A DNA stretch of 64,000 bases from Reyranella sp. CPCC 100927 (GCF_007859315.1 NZ_VOHA01000022.1:56792-120791); one strand, 5' to 3'. Positions 25,919 to 36,144 are shown, counted from the stretch's first letter. Notes: generated from the sequence alone by a model not told the origin. Numbers and translations are program-made.

Positions 25919-27082
25919 ATGACCATCGCCACCATTCTGACGCCGCGCATGATCGTGATCGGCGGCGGTGCGATCGCACAGGTCGCCGACGTGCTGGGCC
26001 AGGTCGGCGGGACGCGACCGCTGGTGGTCACCGACAAGTTCATGGTGTCGAGCGGCAAGCTCGCGGCGGCGACCGATGTGCTGACCAAGGCCGGAGTCGC
26101 CTTCGACGTGTTCTCGGACACGATCGAGGATCCGACCACCGAGATCATCGAGGCCGGAGTCGCCCGCATGAAAGCCGGTGGTTACGACAGCCTGGTCGCC
26201 TTCGGTGGCGGCTCGCCGATCGACACGGCCAAGGCGATGAGCGTGCTGGCGGCCAATGGCGGCAAGATGCGCCAGTACAAGGTGCCCAACCCGATCCCCA
26301 AGCAGGGCCTGCCGCTGGTGGCGATCCCGACCACGGCCGGCACCGGTTCCGAGGTGACGCGCTTCACCGTGATCACCGATACCGAAACCGACGAGAAGAT
26401 GTTGATCGCCGGCGTGCCGTGCATGGCCGCCGCCGCCATCGTCGACTATGAGCTGACGCTGACCAAACCCTATCGGCTCACCGCCGATACCGGGATCGAC
26501 TCGCTGACCCATGCCATCGAGGCCTATGTCAGCAAGCGTGCCAGCCCGCATGCCGACAGCCTGGCGCGGGCGGCGATGGCGGCGATCTATCGCAACATCC
26601 GCACGGTCTGCGCCGAGCCGCAAAATCGCGCGGCGCGCGAGGCGATGATGCTGGCGTCGACCCAGGCCGGCATGGCGTTCTCCAATTCGTCGGTGGCGCT
26701 GGTGCACGGCATGAGCCGGCCGATCGGCGCCTTCTTCCATGTGCCGCACGGGCTCAGCAATGCCATGCTGCTGCCGGCCATCACCGCGTTCTCGGCCGGC
26801 GCCGCGTTGAACCGCTATGCCGATTGCGCCCGGTTCATGGGTGTCGCCGGCGACGACGTTTCCGACCAGACCGCGGTGGCGATGCTGCTGGACGCGCTGC
26901 GGCAGCTCAATGCGGACCTCAAGGTGCCGACACCGAAGGCCTACGGCATCGACGAGGCGAAATACATGAGCCTGATGCCGACCATGGCCGAGCAGGCGCT
27001 GGCGTCGGGCTCGCCGAACAACAACCCGCGCGTGCCGACCAAGGACGAGATCGTGGCATTGTATCAGACGGTCTGGGCTTGA
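25919..27082 (+). CDS. Iron-containing alcohol dehydrogenase
   Basis: A 387-residue group III (Fe-ADH) enzyme. The NAD loop is FGGGSPIDTAKAM; metal ligands are Asp and His in DTGIDSLTHAIEAYV and two His in LVHGMSRPIGAFFHVPHG, all intact. It interconverts a primary alcohol or lactaldehyde-type substrate and its aldehyde. A GGGAGG ribosome site precedes the ATG. Being close to a 2-oxo-acid decarboxylase that yields an aldehyde, it could reduce that product, but a repeat and two genes separate them. Confidence 0.92.
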   Translation: MTIATILTPRMIVIGGGAIAQVADVLGQVGGTRPLVVTDKFMVSSGKLAAATDVLTKAGVAFDVFSDTIEDPTTEIIEAGVARMKAGGYDSLVAFGGGSPIDTAKAMSVLAANGGKMRQYKVPNPIPKQGLPLVAIPTTAGTGSEVTRFTVITDTETDEKMLIAGVPCMAAAAIVDYELTLTKPYRLTADTGIDSLTHAIEAYVSKRASPHADSLARAAMAAIYRNIRTVCAEPQNRAAREAMMLASTQAGMAFSNSSVALVHGMSRPIGAFFHVPHGLSNAMLLPAITAFSAGAALNRYADCARFMGVAGDDVSDQTAVAMLLDALRQLNADLKVPTPKAYGIDEAKYMSLMPTMAEQALASGSPNNNPRVPTKDEIVALYQTVWA

Positions 27083-27133
27083 CCTTTCCAGCATTTCACG
27101 TCGGTTGGACGTGATGGGGCCGCAGGCTCGCGA

Positions 27134-27258
27134 TGTCATCCTGAGCGCAGCGAAGGAGCCTGCGGTGTTGCCGTCAACACTGTCGGTGCTGATGATTGTC
27201 AGCGCCGACATGCTTTGCGCGATCCACCGCAAGGTCCTTCGCTGCGCTCAGGACGACA
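27134..27258. repeat. Inverted intergenic repeat, family B copy 3 (long-spacer subtype)
   Basis: Arms TGTCATCCTGAGCGCAGCGA and TCGCTGCGCTCAGGACGACA with a spacer of about 85 bases. The segment next to the right arm (CGATCCACCGCAAGGTCC) closely matches that of copy 5 at 55849, so these two form a subtype that retains its spacer. Confidence 0.88.
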
Positions 27259-27281
27259 GGCGCCACTGATTCCATCAAACG

Positions 27282-27728
27282 ATGAATCGCTCTAAGAAAC
27301 CGGTGATTGGACCCGACCACCGGCCGGCGCGCGGGCTATGGGATGCATCGCGCAGCACGTACGTATGGGGTGCCGTGGCCGCCGCGGTCCTGTCGGCCTT
27401 GCTCCCCGCGATGTGGATGTGGTCCGACCTCTCCGGCAGCGGCCGGGGTGCCGGTCTGCTGGTCGTCGTCATGGCCTTGTGGGCCGGCGCGCTTCTTCTG
27501 CTTGTTCCCCTGGCGGCCTGGGTTGCCTGGTTCATGCCGACGCCGGGAATGCCGGCATCGCTGCAATGGCTGCGGCTCACGGCCGTTGCCTCATTTGTCT
27601 CGGTCGTGCCGCTGGCCGTGCTGTTGATGGTGCTCAATGCCATCGAATTCTGGCTATTGATGGCACCGCCGATCGCCATCCTGCATGGGCTGTGGACGGC
27701 CTTGTTTCTCCTCGGCGCGCGGCGCTGA
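27282..27728 (+). CDS. Small polytopic membrane protein of unknown function
   Basis: A 148-residue protein with about four hydrophobic segments (AVAAAVLSALLPAMW; LLVVVMALWAGALLLLVPLAAW; VASFVSVVPLAVLLMVL; a final PPIAILHGLWTALFLLG). No motif is recognised. Its last 75 bases overlap the 3' end of the convergent TVP38-like gene; both proteins look intact, so the overlap may be real. Confidence 0.62.
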   Translation: MNRSKKPVIGPDHRPARGLWDASRSTYVWGAVAAAVLSALLPAMWMWSDLSGSGRGAGLLVVVMALWAGALLLLVPLAAWVAWFMPTPGMPASLQWLRLTAVASFVSVVPLAVLLMVLNAIEFWLLMAPPIAILHGLWTALFLLGARR

Positions 27729-28448
27729 AGCGCGCAGCTTCGCCATGACGGTGCGTGACACCAGAACGGCCGCCAGCGCCGTCGCGGCCAGTCCGACGCC
27801 GAACAGGATCCAGTTCAGCAGCCTGCCCTCGTCATCGTCGGCACCGTGGCCGAAGGCGCCGATGGAGATGAACAAGGCGGCGCCCGGCAGGATGCCGATG
27901 GCGGTGGCGACGGCGTAGTGCGTGAAACGGATGCTGGTGATGCCGAACAGGTAGTTCTGCACGTTGAAGGGGATCAAGGGGCTCAGCCGCAACAGCAGCA
28001 CGACCTTCCAGCCTTGCGCGCTCACGGCATCGATCACGGCGGCGCCGCGCGGGTGATCCCGGGCCCAGGCACGCACGCGTTCCTGGGCGAGATGGCGGCC
28101 GATCTGGAATGCCAGCGCCGCGCCGGTCATGGCCGATGCGATCACCAGGGGGAACGCCCAGACGCCATAGGCCAGGCCGGCAACAATGGACAGCGGTGCA
28201 CAGGGCAGCAGCGCGATCGTGGCAAGCACATACAGCACGCCGAAGACAACGACGCCCCAGACGCCGAGGCTCTCCACCCAGCCGCGGTAGGTATCGATCC
28301 ACGTTCCCACCGGCGACAGGACGCCGGCCACGGCCAGCGCCACGATCGCGATGGCGGCCGCCGTCCACACCCACCAGCGGCCGCGGGCACGCCGCAGCCA
28401 TGTGGTCGGCGGCGTGGCCTCCCTGGCGGGTGCTCCGCGGTGGGACAT
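27654..28448 (-). CDS. TVP38/TMEM64 (VTT domain) membrane protein
   Basis: A 264-residue DedA-superfamily membrane protein. The VTT core is visible as PCAPLSIVAGLAYG, the basic loop GRHLAQERVRAWA, and RLSPLIPFNVQNYLFG, a highly conserved block. Homologues act in lipid scrambling or membrane homeostasis. ATG 28448 has an AGGAGGAG ribosome site seven bases upstream, which decides it over ATG 28475. The C-terminus overlaps the convergent membrane-protein gene by 75 bases. Confidence 0.88.
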   Translation of the reverse strand: MSHRGAPAREATPPTTWLRRARGRWWVWTAAAIAIVALAVAGVLSPVGTWIDTYRGWVESLGVWGVVVFGVLYVLATIALLPCAPLSIVAGLAYGVWAFPLVIASAMTGAALAFQIGRHLAQERVRAWARDHPRGAAVIDAVSAQGWKVVLLLRLSPLIPFNVQNYLFGITSIRFTHYAVATAIGILPGAALFISIGAFGHGADDDEGRLLNWILFGVGLAATALAAVLVSRTVMAKLRASAPRAEEKQGRPQPMQDGDRRCHQ

Positions 28449-28551
28449 GCGGGCTCCTCCTCGCGATCGCATCATGGGCGCCGAGAGGGGAAACGTCAGC
28501 TTTTGGCGCGTGTTCCCGGGGTCGTACGACAGGCCGGCGTTGGCGTGGCGA

Positions 28552-28806
28552 TCACGCCGCGACGCGGGCCATGTGATGGGCGCGGTTGGGCATGAACGGC
28601 AGGGCCCACATCAGACCGGCGGGCGGTGCCTGCTCGTCGAGCTGGGCGAAGGTGTAGGCGCCGACGCAGGTGTCCGCCGCGCCCCGCCGATCGGTGAACA
28701 TCTCGACCCGTTCTGTCGGCTCAACAATCAGCAGGATGCCCGGCCCGTACCACAGCCCACCGCTGCGGGCGAAATACCCAGGTCGCAGGAAGAACGTCTT
28801 GATCAT
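28552..28806 (-). CDS. Hypothetical small protein
   Basis: About 84 residues starting MIKTFFLRPGYFARSGG. Codons end almost always in G or C, which supports coding. No signal peptide, membrane segment or family motif is visible. It is 103 bases upstream of the TVP38-like gene on the same strand. Confidence 0.5.
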   Translation of the reverse strand: MIKTFFLRPGYFARSGGLWYGPGILLIVEPTERVEMFTDRRGAADTCVGAYTFAQLDEQAPPAGLMWALPFMPNRAHHMARVAA

Positions 28807-29375
28807 CGCGGCACGCACTCTTTGTTTCGTCAGGGACAACACGTGGTCGTTTTCGACCTACGCTTTCGATACATCGACTGCGAACAGTGGCGGCGTAGGG
28901 CAGCCGTCTGTCCATGTCTTCCACTCTTTGGTCCAGCCCGGACCGATGGTCCGGCGCGGACAGTGCCGTAGGCGCCGTACGGGAGGCCGGAAAGGCTGCG
29001 AATTCGTGGCGCCGACATGGCAAATTCGGGGCTGGCGGACTCGCGTGCGCGGCCGCTGTGGACAAAGGGTCCAGAACGATCGCATGCGACCCAAGGCGGT
29101 TCGATCAAACGCCGGGCGCGCGCCACGGCGTGGCGCGCGCCCGGCGCATGTTGTTGCGGCCCAGGCCAATGTCCCAGATCCGATGCGATCGCCCTGCTTT
29201 CCCAGGTGACGGGATGGCGGCCGATCAACTGCCGGCGACCCTGCCATGCGGAACGCGGCGATCCGGGCCGGGGCGCTGCTGTTGTGGGCTGCGCGCAACA
29301 GCGCTCATACTGCCGGGTGTGAGACCGGGCGCCGGCGCTCCCAGAAGGCGCTGACCGGCCGCAGGAGGAAGCGTC
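28807..29375. other. Gap between divergent genes, with a perfect 35-base palindrome
   Basis: No gene is supported in this 569-base stretch. Its only notable content is the long palindrome at 29111-29145. The last 100 bases should hold the promoter of the amidohydrolase gene; a GCAGGAGGAAGC ribosome site is evident just before 29376. Confidence 0.55.
29111..29145. repeat. Perfect palindrome, 17-base arms with one-base centre
   Basis: GCCGGGCGCGCGCCACG, a single G, then the exact complement CGTGGCGCGCGCCCGGC. There is no U-run, it lies 230 bases before the nearest start codon, and it does not match repeat families A-D. Confidence 0.9.
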
Positions 29376-30518
29376 ATGCAGTACAAGCGCATTTCGGCCG
29401 ACTGCCACCTCGACCTGCCGTGGATGCCGCCCGATCTGTTCACATCGCAGGCGCCGCGCGCGCTGAAGGACCGCATGCCCTATGTCGAGGACAGCGCCGA
29501 CGGTCCACGCTGGGTCGCCCGCAACGGCGCCAGCTTCGGCTACCTCAACGGCGTCGGTCCGGCCGGCCAGAAATATGTTCCCGGCAAGCATCACCGGGTC
29601 GACGTCATGGCGGAAACCGGCCTCTACGAGGACGGCAAGAAAGGCATCCGCCGCGTGTCGGACCCGCATCTGCGCATCAAGGACCTCGACCGCGACGGCG
29701 TCGATGCCGAAGTGATCTACGGCATCCTCGGTGCCGCCGGCCGGTTGAGCGATCGCGAGGCCGCCAACGAGATGCTGCGCATCTATAACGACTGGCTGAA
29801 GGAATTCTGCCGATCCTATCCGGACCGGCACATTGGCCTCGCGTGTCTGCCCTACGGCGACATCGATGCGGCGGTGACGGAGATCCATCGCGTCGCGCGC
29901 ATGGGCATCCGCGGGCTCGAGCTCTCCTGCTCATGGGACATGGAGCCGATGTGGCACCCGATGTGGGAGCCGCTGTGGCAGGCCGTCAACGAGGTGCGGC
30001 TGCCGCTGCACTTCCACACCTTCCCCAACGTTCCGCCCGACATCATCCAGAAACACGGCGGGCGTGTCGGCCGCTCGATCTTCTTCACCGTGGTGTCCGG
30101 CTTCCAGATGAACCTGGTGAACATCCTGGCCGCCATCATCTCGGCCAACGTGCTGGAGCGATACCCGCATGTGCGCATCGCCTTCGGCGAAAGCGGCTGC
30201 GGCTGGATCCCCTATGCGCTCGATCGCATGGATTACGAGTGGGAGGATCGCTTCACGGACCTGGGCCTCAAGATGAAGCCCAGCGACTACTGGCGCCGCC
30301 AGTGCAAGGCGACCTTCCAGTTCGACCGCATCGGCACCAAGCTGATCGACGACATGGGGGCGGAAACCCTGATGTGGGGCTCCGACTATCCGCATGGCGA
30401 CGGCGTCTGGCCGCAGTCCGACAAGTATATCGCCGAACAGTTCGGCCATCTGCCGGCCGACGTCACCCACAAGATCACCTGCGAGAACGCCGCCAAGTTC
30501 TACGGGCTGATCAACTGA
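29376..30518 (+). CDS. Amidohydrolase-2 family metal-dependent hydrolase
   Basis: A 380-residue TIM-barrel hydrolase of a different branch from the one at 122-982. The first-strand motif is ADCHLDLPWMPPDLF (HxD), later ligands are in LHFHTFPN and the C-terminal Asp in GSDYPHGDGVWP. The ADCHLDLPW start is typical of a large uncharacterised group related to aromatic and phthalate-type decarboxylases. It is followed after nine bases by a LysR-type gene, probably in the same transcript. Confidence 0.87.
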   Translation: MQYKRISADCHLDLPWMPPDLFTSQAPRALKDRMPYVEDSADGPRWVARNGASFGYLNGVGPAGQKYVPGKHHRVDVMAETGLYEDGKKGIRRVSDPHLRIKDLDRDGVDAEVIYGILGAAGRLSDREAANEMLRIYNDWLKEFCRSYPDRHIGLACLPYGDIDAAVTEIHRVARMGIRGLELSCSWDMEPMWHPMWEPLWQAVNEVRLPLHFHTFPNVPPDIIQKHGGRVGRSIFFTVVSGFQMNLVNILAAIISANVLERYPHVRIAFGESGCGWIPYALDRMDYEWEDRFTDLGLKMKPSDYWRRQCKATFQFDRIGTKLIDDMGAETLMWGSDYPHGDGVWPQSDKYIAEQFGHLPADVTHKITCENAAKFYGLIN

Positions 30519-30527
30519 GGACGTACC

Positions 30528-31568
30528 GTGGACCGCGCGCATTCACGCGCGCATCGGCGTGCCGCGCCGGCGCCGTTGACATCGCCTCGCGCTGACGCGA
30601 CGGACGAGGGCGCGCGTGGACGCGAGCGATCCAAAGGAAACGACGGCCCCCCGCTGAATGCGGCGCGGCCGGTGCCGGCGGCGGTACGGCTGAAGCCGGC
30701 GATGCTGCTGGCGCTGCAGGCGTTCGATACCGTCATGCGGCTGGGCAGCTTCAAGGACGCAGCGGCTGCCCTGCACCTGACGCCATCGGCCATCAGCCAC
30801 CGTATCGGCGCGCTGGAGCGCGCGATGGGCACGGTGCTGTTCACGCGCGCGCATCGTGCCATCCAGCCGACGGCCGCCGGCAAGGCCCTGGCGGCCGGCA
30901 CAGGGCGTGCGTTCGCCGAGCTGGCACGCGCGGCGGCGCCGACGGAGGGATTGGCGGGTCATCGCCGCCTGCGGTTGGCCGTGCTGCCGTTCTTCGCCTC
31001 GGCCTGGCTGGTGCCGCGCGTGTCGCGCTTCATGGCAAAGCATCCCGAGGTCGAACTGGTGATCGAAACGGCGAGCCGCCACGTCGACCTGGACACCGAG
31101 ACATTCGACGCCGCCATCCGCAACGGCAATGGCGATTGGCCCGGGCTGGTGGCCATGCGGTTGCTGGACATCCGCAGCACGCCGGTCGCCACGTCGGGTC
31201 TGGTGAAGCACCTGAAGCTGCGCCGCCCGGCCGATCTCGCGCGCGCCGCACTGATCCATGTCACCACGTTTCCGCTCGCCTGGCCGACCTGGCTGGAGAC
31301 GGCCGGCGTCGGCGGGCTGAAGCCGCAGCATGCGATCTGGGTCGACGGGTTCAGCGCGGCCCTGCAGGTGGCGGAGCAGGGCGGCGGCGTGGCGCTGGGA
31401 CTGGACCCGTTGTTCGCCGACCGCGAGCGCAGCGGGGCGCTGTGCCGGCCGCTGCCGATCTGCCAGCCGACCGGCGGCTACTGGCTGGTGCATCGCAAGA
31501 GCGACGCCGCCCATCTCGGCCTGCGGGCTTTCAAGCGCTGGCTGGCGACCGAAATCGTCGACGGGTGA
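30528..31568 (+). CDS. LysR-family transcriptional regulator (GcvA-like)
   Basis: An LTTR whose helix-turn-helix reads LGSFKDAAAALHLTPSAISH; the effector domain ends with KRWLATEI. From the GTG at 30528 it has 346 residues, with an unusual Pro/Arg-rich N-terminal extension of about 58; the GTG has GAGGA before it and lies nine bases after the upstream stop. ATG 30702 would give a standard 288-residue LTTR. I keep the GTG but the start is uncertain. Likely regulator of the upstream amidohydrolase. Confidence 0.85.
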   Translation: MDRAHSRAHRRAAPAPLTSPRADATDEGARGRERSKGNDGPPLNAARPVPAAVRLKPAMLLALQAFDTVMRLGSFKDAAAALHLTPSAISHRIGALERAMGTVLFTRAHRAIQPTAAGKALAAGTGRAFAELARAAAPTEGLAGHRRLRLAVLPFFASAWLVPRVSRFMAKHPEVELVIETASRHVDLDTETFDAAIRNGNGDWPGLVAMRLLDIRSTPVATSGLVKHLKLRRPADLARAALIHVTTFPLAWPTWLETAGVGGLKPQHAIWVDGFSAALQVAEQGGGVALGLDPLFADRERSGALCRPLPICQPTGGYWLVHRKSDAAHLGLRAFKRWLATEIVDG

Positions 31569-31599
31569 AGGATGGGCGGGAGCGCTTGTGGCGGCGCAC

Positions 31600-31741
31600 A
31601 ACCTCATCCTGAGGAGCCGGCGCAGCCGGCGTCTCGAAGGATGGCTGCAGTCTCGTTCGTCCGTTCCAACTGCTGCCGCACCGGTCGTGCGGTAGCCCAC
31701 CCTTCGAGACGCTCGCTGCGCTCGCTCCTCAGGGTGAGGTT
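31600..31741. repeat. Inverted intergenic repeat, family C copy 2
   Basis: Outer arms AACCTCATCCTGAGG and CCTCAGGGTGAGGTT, inner arms GTCTCGAAGGATGG and CCACCCTTCGAGAC, with local palindromes GCCGGCGCAGCCGGC and GCTCGCTGCGCTCGC. It sits between a rightward and a leftward gene and could end both transcripts. Confidence 0.9.
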
Positions 31742-31775
31742 GATGCCATCAGCGATTGCCCCGGCTTCAGGGCAA

Positions 31776-32018
31776 TCAGCCGAACGCCTTGAACGTGATG
31801 TAGGTGTAGGTGTCCTTGATACCGGCCAGCGTCTGGATCTTGCTGGTGACGAAGTGCCCGATATCGGTGGCATCATCGAGATAGCACTTCATCAACAGGT
31901 CATAGGAGCCGGAGATCGAGTGCACCTCCGAGACCTGCTCGACACCCTGCACGGCTTCGTCGGCAACCTCGTAGGCCTTGCCCAGCTCGCATTTCACCAG
32001 GATGAAGATCGTCTGCAT
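31776..32018 (-). CDS. Stand-alone Lrp/AsnC ligand-binding (RAM) domain protein
   Basis: An 80-residue protein equal to the effector domain of Lrp/AsnC regulators, without the helix-turn-helix: MQTIFILVKCELGKAYEVAD then VHSISGSYDLLMKC and a final ITFKAF. Such single-domain proteins form decamers or bind amino acids and can join full-length Lrp proteins. It follows the helicase gene in the same orientation, 154 bases downstream. Confidence 0.9.
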   Translation of the reverse strand: MQTIFILVKCELGKAYEVADEAVQGVEQVSEVHSISGSYDLLMKCYLDDATDIGHFVTSKIQTLAGIKDTYTYITFKAFG

Positions 32019-32120
32019 GAAGCCGCTCCCGAATGCGCTGTGGGGACAACCGCGCTGCGGGTCAGCCTAAAGCGGCGCGCACGCAAATGAAATCCCGGGA
32101 GCCGCATTCGCGTTGTTGCT

Positions 32121-32146
32121 CCTCTCCCCGCTCTCGCGGGGCGAGG
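32121..32146 (-). terminator. Hairpin downstream of the helicase gene
   Basis: CCTCTCCCCGC-TCTC-GCGGGGCGAGG, an 11-base stem with one mismatch, 27 bases beyond the helicase stop in its direction of transcription. No clear U-run follows. It also resembles one arm of the family A repeats, so it may be a solo repeat unit. Confidence 0.45.
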
Positions 32147-32172
32147 GGCACACTCGCGCCCCAGGGGAAAAC

Positions 32173-33903
<1,731 letters not shown>

Positions 33904-34160
33904 TGAAATTCCAAGCTATTTCCGCAGGGCCCCAAGCCTCTGGCGGCGCGGTCAGGCGTCATGTTGGGGGCACGGCCGACCGTCTGTTCGCGAACGGGGC
34001 GCATGATATGCAGTGCCGTTCGCCTGTCAATGCGACGCCGTGCGATTCGGACATGCGGCCACCGCGTCCCGAGCCCCTGATTTGAACATGGCGATGGGCC
34101 CGGCGCCGGTTGCCGGCCGTCGGCCGATCCGCCTAAGGTGGCCGGCACAGGAGGGGTTTG

Positions 34161-34706
34161 ATGCTGATCGATCGCGCCAAGACACAGCTATTGGTCGTCG
34201 ACGAGCAGGAGCGCCTGATGCCCGCCATGCACGAGGGCGGGCGGGTCATCGAGCGCACCGCCGTCCTTTTGCAGGCTGCACGCACACTGCAACTGCCGGT
34301 CACGGTGACGGAGCAGTATCCGCAAGGGCTGGGGCCGACGGTGCCCCAATTGCTGGACCTGGTGCCCGAGCGGGCGCATGTCTTCGCCAAGACGCAGTTC
34401 TCGGCCGCAGCGCAGCCCCAGGTTGCCGATCGGCTGAAAGCCGTTCAGCGTCCGCAGGTGGTGGTGGCCGGCGTCGAGGCGCATGTCTGCGTCGCCCAGA
34501 CCGCCACCATGCTGCGGGCGTCGGGCTATGATGTCTTCCTGGTGGCCGACGCGATTTCCTCGCGCCGGACCGACAGCGTGGCGTTGGCGTTCGAGCGGCT
34601 CCGGCCGCAAGGTATCTGGATCGTGAACGTCGAACAGGTGCTGTTCGAATGCCTGGGCGAAGCCGGCACGCCCGAATTCCGCGAACTCAGCCGGCTGATC
34701 CGCTAG
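34161..34706 (+). CDS. Isochorismatase-family cysteine hydrolase
   Basis: A 181-residue hydrolase. The Asp-Lys-Cys triad is visible as Asp in LLVVDEQERL, Lys in VFAKTQFSA and Cys in VEAHVCVAQT. It resembles the YcaC-type subgroup, for which natural substrates are uncertain. ATG 34161 has AGGAGG nearby; an in-frame TTG three bases earlier is less likely. It is followed by a family A repeat and then an alpha/beta hydrolase gene. Confidence 0.88.
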   Translation: MLIDRAKTQLLVVDEQERLMPAMHEGGRVIERTAVLLQAARTLQLPVTVTEQYPQGLGPTVPQLLDLVPERAHVFAKTQFSAAAQPQVADRLKAVQRPQVVVAGVEAHVCVAQTATMLRASGYDVFLVADAISSRRTDSVALAFERLRPQGIWIVNVEQVLFECLGEAGTPEFRELSRLIR

Positions 34707-34767
34707 ATGGCTCCCTCCCGTCCCGAACAGGTGATCGCATATGGCTCACAGCGCCGGTGATCCATTA

Positions 34768-34911
34768 CCTTCCCCCGCTTGCGGGGGAAGGTGGCGCGTA
34801 GCGCCGGATGGGGGGCATTGCGGCGGACATGGTGCTCGCAATCGAGCATCGTCGCTGTTGCAGCACCCCCCATCCGCCCTTCGGGCACCTTTCCCCGCGA
34901 GCGGGGGAAGG
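34768..34911. repeat. Paired-hairpin intergenic repeat, family A copy 3
   Basis: Left unit CCTTCCCCCGC/GCGGGGGAAGG plus the small hairpin GGCGCGTAGCGCC; right unit GCCCTTCGGGC plus CCTTTCCCCGC/GCGGGGGAAGG. The right outer arm ends six bases before the start codon of the next gene and contains its only good ribosome-binding site. Confidence 0.92.
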
Positions 34912-34917
34912 TAGAAG

Positions 34918-35652
34918 ATGTCCATCTCCTCCCGTCCCGAACGGCCGACGCTGGTGCTTTGCCCGGGCTTGCTGAACGACGCCCGGGTCTTCGCGCCGCA
35001 GATCGCCGCCCTGGGCTCGCGCGTCGACTGCCTGGTCGCCGACCTCGCGGCGCACGAGTCGCTGGTCGAGATGGCGGCAGCGATGCTGGCGCAGGCGCCG
35101 CCCCGCTTTGCCCTGCTGGGGTTCTCGATGGGCGGCTATGTCGCCTTCGAGATCCTGCGCCAGGCGCGGGACCGCGTGACCCGCCTGGCGCTGCTCGACA
35201 CCAGCGCCCGTCCCGACACGCCGGAGCAGACGGCGCAGCGCCAGGCCATGCTGAGGCTGGCGCAGACCGGCGCCTTCAAGGGGGTCACGCCGCGGCTGCT
35301 GCCGCGCCTGGTGCATCCGTCCCGGCTCGATGATCCATCGGTCACCGAACCGATCTTCGCCATGGCGACCAGCATCGGCCGCGACGGCTTCCTGCGCCAG
35401 CAGGTCGCCATCATGGGCCGGCCGGACAACCGCCCGCTGCTGGCATCGGTCTCGGTGCCCACGCTGGTCGTCTGCGGCCGCGACGATCAGCTCACGCCGC
35501 CGGCGCTGTCGCAGGAGATCGCCGCCGCCGTGCCCGACGCCGAGCTGATCGTGATCGACGATTGCGGTCACGTCGCGCCGCTGGAACGGCCGGAGATCGT
35601 GACGGCGGCGATCGAGACCTGGCTGTTCAGCCATCCGCCGGCGGCGCGCTGA
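34918..35652 (+). CDS. Alpha/beta-fold hydrolase
   Basis: A 244-residue alpha/beta hydrolase. Nucleophile elbow GFSMGG, oxyanion region LCPGLLND, acid in CGRDDQLTPP and His in CGHVAPLERPE. Related to MenH/haloperoxidase-like hydrolases; substrate unknown. Its ribosome site (GGAAGG) lies in the arm of the adjoining repeat. It leads a rightward run that continues with MaoC, VOC and two thioesterase genes with short spacers, so an operon of five genes is likely. Confidence 0.88.
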   Translation: MSISSRPERPTLVLCPGLLNDARVFAPQIAALGSRVDCLVADLAAHESLVEMAAAMLAQAPPRFALLGFSMGGYVAFEILRQARDRVTRLALLDTSARPDTPEQTAQRQAMLRLAQTGAFKGVTPRLLPRLVHPSRLDDPSVTEPIFAMATSIGRDGFLRQQVAIMGRPDNRPLLASVSVPTLVVCGRDDQLTPPALSQEIAAAVPDAELIVIDDCGHVAPLERPEIVTAAIETWLFSHPPAAR

Positions 35653-35681
35653 GCGCCGCCGCGATTCAAGAGGACCATGCC

Positions 35682-36137
35682 ATGCCGGGACCGTTGCGCT
35701 ATTGGGAGGATTACGAGGTCGGCGCGCGCTACGACCTCGGCAGTCGGGCGATCACCGAGGATGAGATCATCGCCTTTGCGCGGCAGTTCGATCCGCAGCC
35801 GTTCCACATCGACCCGGTCGCGGCGCGGCAGTCGATGTTCGGCGGGCTGATCGCCAGCGGCTGGCATACCGGCAGCATCGTCATGCGGCTGATCGTGGAC
35901 AACTATCTTCATCCCGAGACCAGCCTCGGCTCGCCCGGCATCGACAACATCGGTTGGCTGAAGCCGGTGCGGCCCGGCGACGTGCTGAGCGGGACCATGC
36001 AGGTGCTGGACAAGCGCGAGTCGCGCAGCAAGCCCACGATCGGCATCCTGATCAACGAGGCATCGCTGCAGAACCAGAAGGGCGAAGTGGTGACGACGGT
36101 GCGGGCGACCAACCTGATCCGCCGCCGACCGGCGTGA
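35682..36137 (+). CDS. MaoC-like (R)-enoyl-CoA hydratase/dehydratase
   Basis: A 151-residue hot-dog-fold protein with the hydratase-2 pattern FARQFDPQPFHIDPVAARQS then GLIASGWHT, and IGWLKPVRPGDVL later. The catalytic Asp-His pair of the family is at FDPQPFHID. It probably hydrates an enoyl-CoA; the acyl group is unknown. AGAGGA precedes the ATG at 35682. Confidence 0.9.
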   Translation: MPGPLRYWEDYEVGARYDLGSRAITEDEIIAFARQFDPQPFHIDPVAARQSMFGGLIASGWHTGSIVMRLIVDNYLHPETSLGSPGIDNIGWLKPVRPGDVLSGTMQVLDKRESRSKPTIGILINEASLQNQKGEVVTTVRATNLIRRRPA

Positions 36138-36144
36138 GGCAGGC

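Noticed and set aside
25376..27232. Long leftward frame opposite the Fe-ADH gene
   Set aside because: Antisense of a well-conserved dehydrogenase and includes a repeat.
28858..29298. Several Arg-rich frames in the 28.8-29.4 kb gap
   Set aside because: They arise from the 35-base palindrome and GC-rich text, with no motif and no ribosome site.
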